Part shown: positions 31,163-35,763 of the stretch, piece by piece
Position numbering within the stretch: the stretch's first letter is position 1
How the letters are laid out: the number at the start of each line of letters is the position of its first letter
From: Candidatus Buchananbacteria bacterium
GTDB taxonomy: Bacteria > Patescibacteriota > Patescibacteriia > 2-01-FULL-39-33
Length of the DNA: 35,763 bases
Direction of reading: 5' to 3'
Assembly (NCBI GenBank): GCA_030650095.1
Contig: JAUSEE010000033.1
Location: 90,757-126,519 of the forward strand
Program-made: the position numbers and the translations under genes
The notes under the pieces: generated by a model
Told to the model about the DNA's origin: nothing
The model's database searches: none
What the model saw: the letters and a program-made list of their open reading frames with translations, nothing else

Positions 31163-32023
31163 TTAGCTGTATTTTGTAATCAAAGAATTAATTTCTTTTT
31201 GATTTCTGGGCAAATTAATCAAGATATCTTGGTTTAATTGAGGCAGTTGTTGTTCATAAGTTAACTTATTTTCTTGATAAATAATCCCGACCGGGATTTT
31301 TTTTATGCCCCATTCCAGCACTTTGGCAAAGGCCGCATTTTTGTCGCTAGCCTCGTAACTTTCTGGTAAATTATAAATATTTCGCCTATAAAAAGTGTGG
31401 GTGTTGGTTTTATTGAAAGCAACACAAGGCTGAAGGATATCGATGATGGCAAATCCTTTGTGCTCGCTGGCTTTTATTATTAACTGTGATAATTCTTTGA
31501 CATTGCCTGAATATTCCCTGGCGATGAATGTTGCTCCCGAAGCCAAGGCCACTTGCAGGGGGTTAATGGAATCTTCAATTTTTCCCAAGGGCGTTGATTT
31601 GGATTTAAAGCCTTTGCCTGATAAGGGTGAACTTTGCCCCGTAGTTAGGCCGTAAATAGCATTGTCGTGCAATAAAACGGTAATATCATTGTTGCGGTTG
31701 GCAGCATGGATTAGGTGGTTTCCGCCTTCCGACATACAATCGCCGTCACCGGTTGAAACAAAAACATTCAATTTATGATTAGCTATTTTAATGCCGGAAG
31801 CAACAGGTATTGGCCGGCCATGCAGACCTTGAAAACCAGTTATTTCGGTGAAGTTAACCATATGGCCGTGACAGCCAATGCCGGCGACAATTACTGAATT
31901 GGAATTATTCCAATCAGCTTCTTGAGCCGCATGCTTGAAAGCCGCCCAGATGCCAAAATTGCCACAGCCGGAACACCAGTTGGGATCCATCTTACTATTT
32001 AATTTTGTATTAGTAATAGCCAT
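31163..32023 (-). CDS. 2-oxoacid:ferredoxin oxidoreductase, beta subunit
   Basis: A 286-residue thiamine diphosphate-binding subunit that decarboxylates a 2-oxoacid to an acyl-CoA and passes two electrons to an Fe-S cluster. The ThDP/Mg motif is GDGDCMSEGGNHLIHAANRN, continuing into HDNAIYGLTTGQ. Four cysteines, C17 and C20 (WCSGCGNFG), C51 (GIGCHGH) and one near 199 (QPCVAFN), match in order and spacing the ligands of the single 4Fe-4S cluster known for two-subunit archaeal-type enzymes. It lies 3 bases after the alpha-gamma gene. Substrate (pyruvate, 2-oxoglutarate or broader) cannot be told from the sequence. Confidence 0.92.
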   Translation of the reverse strand: MAITNTKLNSKMDPNWCSGCGNFGIWAAFKHAAQEADWNNSNSVIVAGIGCHGHMVNFTEITGFQGLHGRPIPVASGIKIANHKLNVFVSTGDGDCMSEGGNHLIHAANRNNDITVLLHDNAIYGLTTGQSSPLSGKGFKSKSTPLGKIEDSINPLQVALASGATFIAREYSGNVKELSQLIIKASEHKGFAIIDILQPCVAFNKTNTHTFYRRNIYNLPESYEASDKNAAFAKVLEWGIKKIPVGIIYQENKLTYEQQLPQLNQDILINLPRNQKEINSLITKYS

Positions 32024-32026
32024 AAA

Positions 32027-33733
32027 TTAGCGCATTTTTTTTACTTTGTTTATGATTTCCTCGGCGTAAAAAGGCCGGCCGTCATATTTTAGAAGATTAT
32101 GCTTGATATTAATGCCGGTTTTTTCTCTGATCAATCCTTTCATCTGTCCGCTGTAGTTGCATTCTATATTGAGGATTTTTTTGGCTTTTCTTAAAATAGA
32201 TTCTACAGTTTTTGTTGGGAAAGGGTTAATCCAATTTAAGTGAAGATAATTAACAGATTTTAATTCAGCTATGGCGTCCAGTATCGGGCCTTTGTTACTG
32301 CCCCAGGAAACAAGAGTGATGTCGGCATTTTTGGAACCGTAGAGTGAAGGTTTGGGCATATCTAATTTGGCGCAAGTTTCCAGTTTTTTCATGCGTTTGT
32401 CCATTTGATCTAGGCGGATGTCACTATCTTCGGCTGATAAACCCATAGCATCGTGCTCATCGGAATTGGCGGTAAAATAATTTCCCGATCCTGGTAGGGC
32501 TCTGGGCGAAATGCCGTCTTTTTGGAGGGCATATCTTGAATAATTATTTTGCAGTTTAGTGATTAATTTTCCCTTGTCAATTCTAAAGCCGCTGGTTGAA
32601 AACGGCGCTGTGCTTATATAGCTTTCGCATATATATTTATCAACCAAAACCACTACCGGCGTCTGATAACGATCGGCTAGATTAAAAGCTAAGCGGGTCA
32701 TATAAAAAGCTTCCTCGCTATCGCCCGGGGCTAAAATTATTCTGGGGAACTCGCCTTGGTGGGCATGAAGAATAAAACGCAAATCGCCCTGTTCCGTCCA
32801 GGTTGGCAAGCCGGTGGCCGGAGATCCTCTCATGCCCTCGATTATGACTATTGGTGTTTCGGTTTGGCCGGCCAGGCCGTAGCCTTCGCTCATGAGGCAA
32901 AATCCTCCGCCCGAGGTGGCCACCATTGATCTGGCGCCGGCAAAGGAGGCGCCAATAGCCATGTTTATGGCAGCTATCTCGTCTTCCGGCTGTTTGTAAA
33001 CAAAACCGTATTTTTCTTGCAAGGGGGCCAAGACGCTTAAGATAGTGCTGGTTGGCGTCATGGGATAAATGGCGGCAAATTGCAATCCGCCGGCAATGGC
33101 GCCTAAAGATATGGCTTCATTGGCAGTGGTTAGTATTTGCCCAGAAATTTTTTCCCTGACTGCCAGCTCTTGGCCATTGGACCTTGGATAATTTTGCAGG
33201 ATATAATCATAGCCGGCTTGAGCCACTTGATTATTTTTTTCGGCGATTTTAGGATTTTTTTTGATAAATTGTTCGTTGATCAGTTTTTTGAGTATTCCCA
33301 AATCTCCGCCTAGCAGCGCCAGCGCGGCTCCCAGCATAACATTATTTCTCATAATCAAATCATCGGAAGCCTCTTTTACTATTGTGCTGGCCGGCACGCC
33401 GAAATATTTGTAATTTTTGTTAGGCGTTATTTTTTCATAAGAGCTGTTATCAAAAAGAATCATACCGCCTCGGGGCAATTCTTTTTTATGCAAATCTATG
33501 GTTTCTTGGTTTAGGGCGATGAGAAGATTGGTGTGCGGATATTGACAGTGGATTTTTTCTTTTGAGATATTAATGGAAACAACATTATGCCCGCCTCTGA
33601 TAAGCGATGGGTATTCCGGATAAGCGAAAACATAGTAGCCCGATCTGGTTGCTACCTTAGAGATAAGGAAACTGGATGTCATAATGCCAAAGCCAGCTTT
33701 GCCTCCTATTTTTATAACAAAGACATTCTTCAT
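32027..33733 (-). CDS. 2-oxoacid:ferredoxin oxidoreductase, fused gamma-alpha subunit
   Basis: A 568-residue fusion. Residues 1-185 are the gamma domain (KIGGKAGFGIMTSSFLISKVATRSGYYVFAYPEYPSLIRGGHN), then the alpha domain follows with the YPMTPTST motif (223-230), where the family has YPITP, a residue set needed for 2-oxoacid and ThDP handling. KNADITLVSWGSNKGPILDAI and the C-terminal GLIREKTGINIKHNLLKYDGRPFYAEEI complete it. With the beta subunit it forms the two-subunit enzyme. A TTGTTG-17-TATAAT promoter lies immediately upstream, only 6 bases separating the -10 from the ATG, so the transcript should start at or next to the ATG. Confidence 0.93.
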   Translation of the reverse strand: MKNVFVIKIGGKAGFGIMTSSFLISKVATRSGYYVFAYPEYPSLIRGGHNVVSINISKEKIHCQYPHTNLLIALNQETIDLHKKELPRGGMILFDNSSYEKITPNKNYKYFGVPASTIVKEASDDLIMRNNVMLGAALALLGGDLGILKKLINEQFIKKNPKIAEKNNQVAQAGYDYILQNYPRSNGQELAVREKISGQILTTANEAISLGAIAGGLQFAAIYPMTPTSTILSVLAPLQEKYGFVYKQPEDEIAAINMAIGASFAGARSMVATSGGGFCLMSEGYGLAGQTETPIVIIEGMRGSPATGLPTWTEQGDLRFILHAHQGEFPRIILAPGDSEEAFYMTRLAFNLADRYQTPVVVLVDKYICESYISTAPFSTSGFRIDKGKLITKLQNNYSRYALQKDGISPRALPGSGNYFTANSDEHDAMGLSAEDSDIRLDQMDKRMKKLETCAKLDMPKPSLYGSKNADITLVSWGSNKGPILDAIAELKSVNYLHLNWINPFPTKTVESILRKAKKILNIECNYSGQMKGLIREKTGINIKHNLLKYDGRPFYAEEIINKVKKMR

Positions 33734-33739
33734 ATTCTA

Positions 33740-33768
33740 ATTATACTACTTTTAATATAGCCCAACAA
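33740..33768 (-). promoter_or_regulatory. promoter of the oxidoreductase operon (leaderless)
   Basis: On the minus strand TTGTTG, 17-base spacer, TATAAT. The -10 is followed by 6 bases and then the ATG at 33733, so the start point coincides with the start codon. Confidence 0.7.
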
Positions 33769-33776
33769 ATAAAACA

Positions 33777-33805
33777 TTGACAATGAATTGTTAAAATGTT
33801 AAAAG
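33777..33805 (+). promoter_or_regulatory. promoter of the GspE/PilB gene
   Basis: TTGACA (33777-33782) with a 17-base spacer and TAAAAG (33800-33805). It lies back to back with the oxidoreductase promoter, with only 8 bases between the two -35 boxes. Confidence 0.55.
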
Positions 33806-33818
33806 TTATGGTTAAGCA

Positions 33819-33832
33819 GCTCTTTAAAAAAC
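33819..33832 (+). promoter_or_regulatory. boxA-like element GCTCTTTAAAAAAC
   Basis: Identical over 14 bases to 27081-27094 and located in the same place, between the predicted transcript start and the SD (AAAAAGGAG) of the GspE ATPase. Confidence 0.45.
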
Positions 33833-33857
33833 AACCACCACAAAAAGGAGAAGATAG

Positions 33858-35630
33858 ATGACTATAATTAATAACCCCTTTCTTAAAGAAATAGAGGCTT
33901 TGTATGTGGGCTTATTCCGCCAAGGCATGATCATTGGCACTATTGATGAATTATTTTTGACTTTTGAGGGTCTTTTAAGGGCTATGGACGTTTCTCGTCC
34001 GCCCTTGTTTAAGATTAATGATGAGCCATCAAGATCTTTTGAAGTTTTTTGCGCTCGCGGTTTTATCCCGTTAATGATTCGTTCTGACGGCAAGAAAGAA
34101 AATCTGCTGATAGGCATAATTACCCACGATGCTTCCGGCCAGTTGCGCGATTTCAATGAAGCGTCTATAAATTTGGAAGAAATTTTGGATATGTCTTTAA
34201 AAATGAATAAAGACAACAGCTATCTAAAATATGTTTTTTTAACACCGGAACAAGCTAAAGAACTTCTTCAGCATAAGTTGATTTTTGACAAGCGCCAAAG
34301 GCTGCATTATTTGAAAGGCATTGATGCCGATACGACAGCGGCTGAAAGCTTTGATGCTATTTTGAAATTTGCCGTTTCGGAAAATGCCACTGATATCCAT
34401 ATTGAACCGGGGCCCGATGGCTTGGCCAGAATCCGTTACCGCCTTGACGGCTTAATGCAAACAGGCGATTATGATCTGACTATGGAAAATATCAGGCGCT
34501 TGGTCGCTCTAGTGAAACATCGAGCCAATCTTAAGATTGATGAGCACATGTTGCCTCAAGACGGCGGCATTTCCTTTGGCGAAGACGATATCAAAAAGAA
34601 TCATCTTTTGGTGAATTGCAGTTTGCGCGTGGCGCTTACGCCCACTATTCATGATCCCAGAAAATACGGCGAGAAAGTGGTTTTGCGTCTGCTCCATTCC
34701 AAGCGCGATGAATATGATTTGGAAAAATTAGGCATGAAGGCGGATATAAAAATCAGGGTTAAAAAGCGCCTGGCTGAATCCAAGGGATTGATTTTGGTAA
34801 CCGGTCCCACCGGCAGCGGCAAAACCACCACCTTGTATTCCATGTTGGAAGAAATTAATGACGGCACCAGGAACATAACCACCATTGAAGATCCGGTGGA
34901 AGTGGCTCTCTCTGGCATAACGCAAATCCCGATCAATACTCGGATAGGCATGAACTTTCCAGAGGGGTTAAGATCAATTTTGCGGCAAGATCCGGATGTT
35001 ATAATGGTGGGCGAGATTCGTGACAAAGAAACCGCCGATATCGCCCTAAACGCCACCAACACCGGCCACTTGGTTTTAGCCACTGTCCACGCGGATGATG
35101 CCCAATCAACCTTGCTGCGTTTGCAGCGTTTGGGGGTTGGCTCTGAAAGCATCGCTCCCAACCTGAAAGTTGTTTTATCGCAGAGATTGGTTAGGAAAGC
35201 TTGTTTTGATTGTTTGGAAGAATACGACGCCCGTGATGAGCTGACTTATCTTCTGGGCGGAAAATACATTAATTCCGAATTGCTCCTGCACCATGTAGCA
35301 CCTGGCAATAAGCTGTGCCGGCAGTGCGGCGGCGTGGGCTATCGCGGACGCTTTCTGCTTTTGGAATATTGGGGCTTGGGTTATGATGAACGTCAAATGA
35401 TTATCAGTGGCGTGGAAGATCATGATGCCTACGTTGAAGTGGCCATGAAGCACGGCTTTAAGCCCATGATTTATTTGGCGATAGAGGCCTTGCTTGAAGG
35501 CATAACCGATATTCCGGAAATAATCCGATCGGCTGTAACCGAAGAAGAATTCTTGCGTCACGGCAAAGAAATAGGCGCTTGGCTTAATCGCCATTTGGAA
35601 AATACTTCTGAAGCTAAAGCCAAAAAATAA
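33858..35630 (+). CDS. GspE/PilB-type secretion or type IV pilus assembly ATPase
   Basis: A 590-residue hexameric ATPase. The N-terminal 150 residues are a variable domain unlike the usual GSPII_N sequence. The N2 part contains SENATDIHIEPGPDGLARIRYRLDGL, the classical GspE signature. The core carries Walker A GPTGSGKT (316-323), the Asp box (TTIEDPVE), Walker B IMVGEIRD (E386) and the His box (GHLVLATVHADDA). Two CxxC pairs follow (CFDC near 449 and CRQC), the zinc-binding knob of PilB and GspE. Type IV pilus genes are usual in this group, but no pilC, pilT or pilin gene is in this window. The SD is AAAAAGGAG and the leader carries a boxA-like motif. Confidence 0.93.
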   Translation: MTIINNPFLKEIEALYVGLFRQGMIIGTIDELFLTFEGLLRAMDVSRPPLFKINDEPSRSFEVFCARGFIPLMIRSDGKKENLLIGIITHDASGQLRDFNEASINLEEILDMSLKMNKDNSYLKYVFLTPEQAKELLQHKLIFDKRQRLHYLKGIDADTTAAESFDAILKFAVSENATDIHIEPGPDGLARIRYRLDGLMQTGDYDLTMENIRRLVALVKHRANLKIDEHMLPQDGGISFGEDDIKKNHLLVNCSLRVALTPTIHDPRKYGEKVVLRLLHSKRDEYDLEKLGMKADIKIRVKKRLAESKGLILVTGPTGSGKTTTLYSMLEEINDGTRNITTIEDPVEVALSGITQIPINTRIGMNFPEGLRSILRQDPDVIMVGEIRDKETADIALNATNTGHLVLATVHADDAQSTLLRLQRLGVGSESIAPNLKVVLSQRLVRKACFDCLEEYDARDELTYLLGGKYINSELLLHHVAPGNKLCRQCGGVGYRGRFLLLEYWGLGYDERQMIISGVEDHDAYVEVAMKHGFKPMIYLAIEALLEGITDIPEIIRSAVTEEEFLRHGKEIGAWLNRHLENTSEAKAKK

Positions 35631-35632
35631 CC

Positions 35633-35660
35633 TACCGAGCCCTCACGGACTCGGTATTTT
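35633..35660 (+). terminator. terminator after the GspE/PilB gene
   Basis: TACCGAG (35633-35639) pairs with CTCGGTA (35650-35656), 10-base loop, followed by TTTTATATTT. Its end overlaps the stop codon of the convergent transposase fragment. Confidence 0.8.
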
Positions 35661-35763
35661 ATATTTCAAGCTTCGCTTGTCCGTTGTCCTCTTCGCCCTG
35701 AAGCTTTATGTATTTTTTAATCTGTTCTTCATTTACTCCAGCAGTTGAGACAAAATAACCGTC
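35659..35763 (-). mobile_element. 3' end of an IS200/Y1-type transposase gene (cut by window edge)
   Basis: This frame is absent from the ORF track. Minus-strand codons read DGYFVSTAGVNEEQIKKYIKLQ, then GEEDNGQAKLEI and TAA. The DGYFVST-(V/A)G-(V/L)NEExIxKYIxxQ pattern is the typical C-terminal helix region of HUH-type Y1 transposases of the IS200/IS605 or REP-associated (RAYT) kind. The catalytic His-x-His and Tyr residues lie outside the window. If it is a RAYT, it could be the enzyme that spreads the palindromic repeats seen at 27815-28008. Confidence 0.6.

Noticed and set aside
34649-35161. 170-codon minus-strand ORF opposite the GspE ATPase core
   Set aside because: It mirrors the Walker A and B region of a clear ATPase gene and has no recognisable protein features, no SD and no promoter.

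Overview
The window looks like a chromosomal segment of an uncultivated Patescibacteria (Candidate Phyla Radiation) bacterium, probably of the Parcubacteria/ABY1 type. The signs are low GC, short or absent Shine-Dalgarno (SD) sequences on many housekeeping genes, intergenic palindromic repeats, a two-subunit 2-oxoacid:ferredoxin oxidoreductase beside a flavodoxin, DUF3048 and PSP1 proteins, and a solitary GspE/PilB-type ATPase. TAA, TAG and TGA all act as stops, so the code is standard. The lineage call is inferred from gene content; no phylogenetic marker was aligned.

Layout. 1-1725: end of dnaJ, a membrane-anchored methyltransferase, a GC-rich structured intergenic element, tRNA-Glu(CTC) and rlmH. 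1856-9984: a six-gene cassette with its own promoter, coding for a coiled-coil protein, a hypothetical protein, an AAA+ ATPase, another hypothetical protein and two multi-pass membrane proteins; every gene has a strong SD. I see no named system that fits, and it is the best candidate here for an undescribed machine. 10067-13453: a DUF2090 aldolase-like protein, a 38-codon microgene with its own promoter and terminator, an MFS transporter and an unknown protein. 13575-18480: a MacA/MacB (YknXYZ)-type exporter with two tandem FtsX-type permeases. 18535-24475: rodA, a zinc-ribbon protein, rplY and a DUF3048 protein on the plus strand, facing prfA, a family 2 glycosyltransferase and prmC on the minus strand. 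24661-27756: a GrpB-family protein, an SMR-like protein, a secreted cysteine-containing protein, rpmE and two small membrane proteins. 27789-30659: a repeat cluster, then rpsB, tsf and a PSP1 protein with highly structured leaders. 30705-33733: a flavodoxin facing a two-subunit oxidoreductase. 33858-35630: a GspE/PilB ATPase, followed at the edge by the end of an IS200-like transposase.

Two kinds of gene start coexist. The cassette genes, the MFS and neighbouring unknown gene, the small membrane gene at 27145, rpsB and the GspE ATPase have good SDs, often behind long leaders; four stand-alone units carry exact or approximate copies of a boxA-like motif (GCTCTTTAA). Many other genes have no SD, and several have a TATAAT box so close to the ATG that the transcripts must be nearly leaderless. 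I infer two expression strategies, with the boxA-like group possibly co-regulated by Nus-type antitermination.
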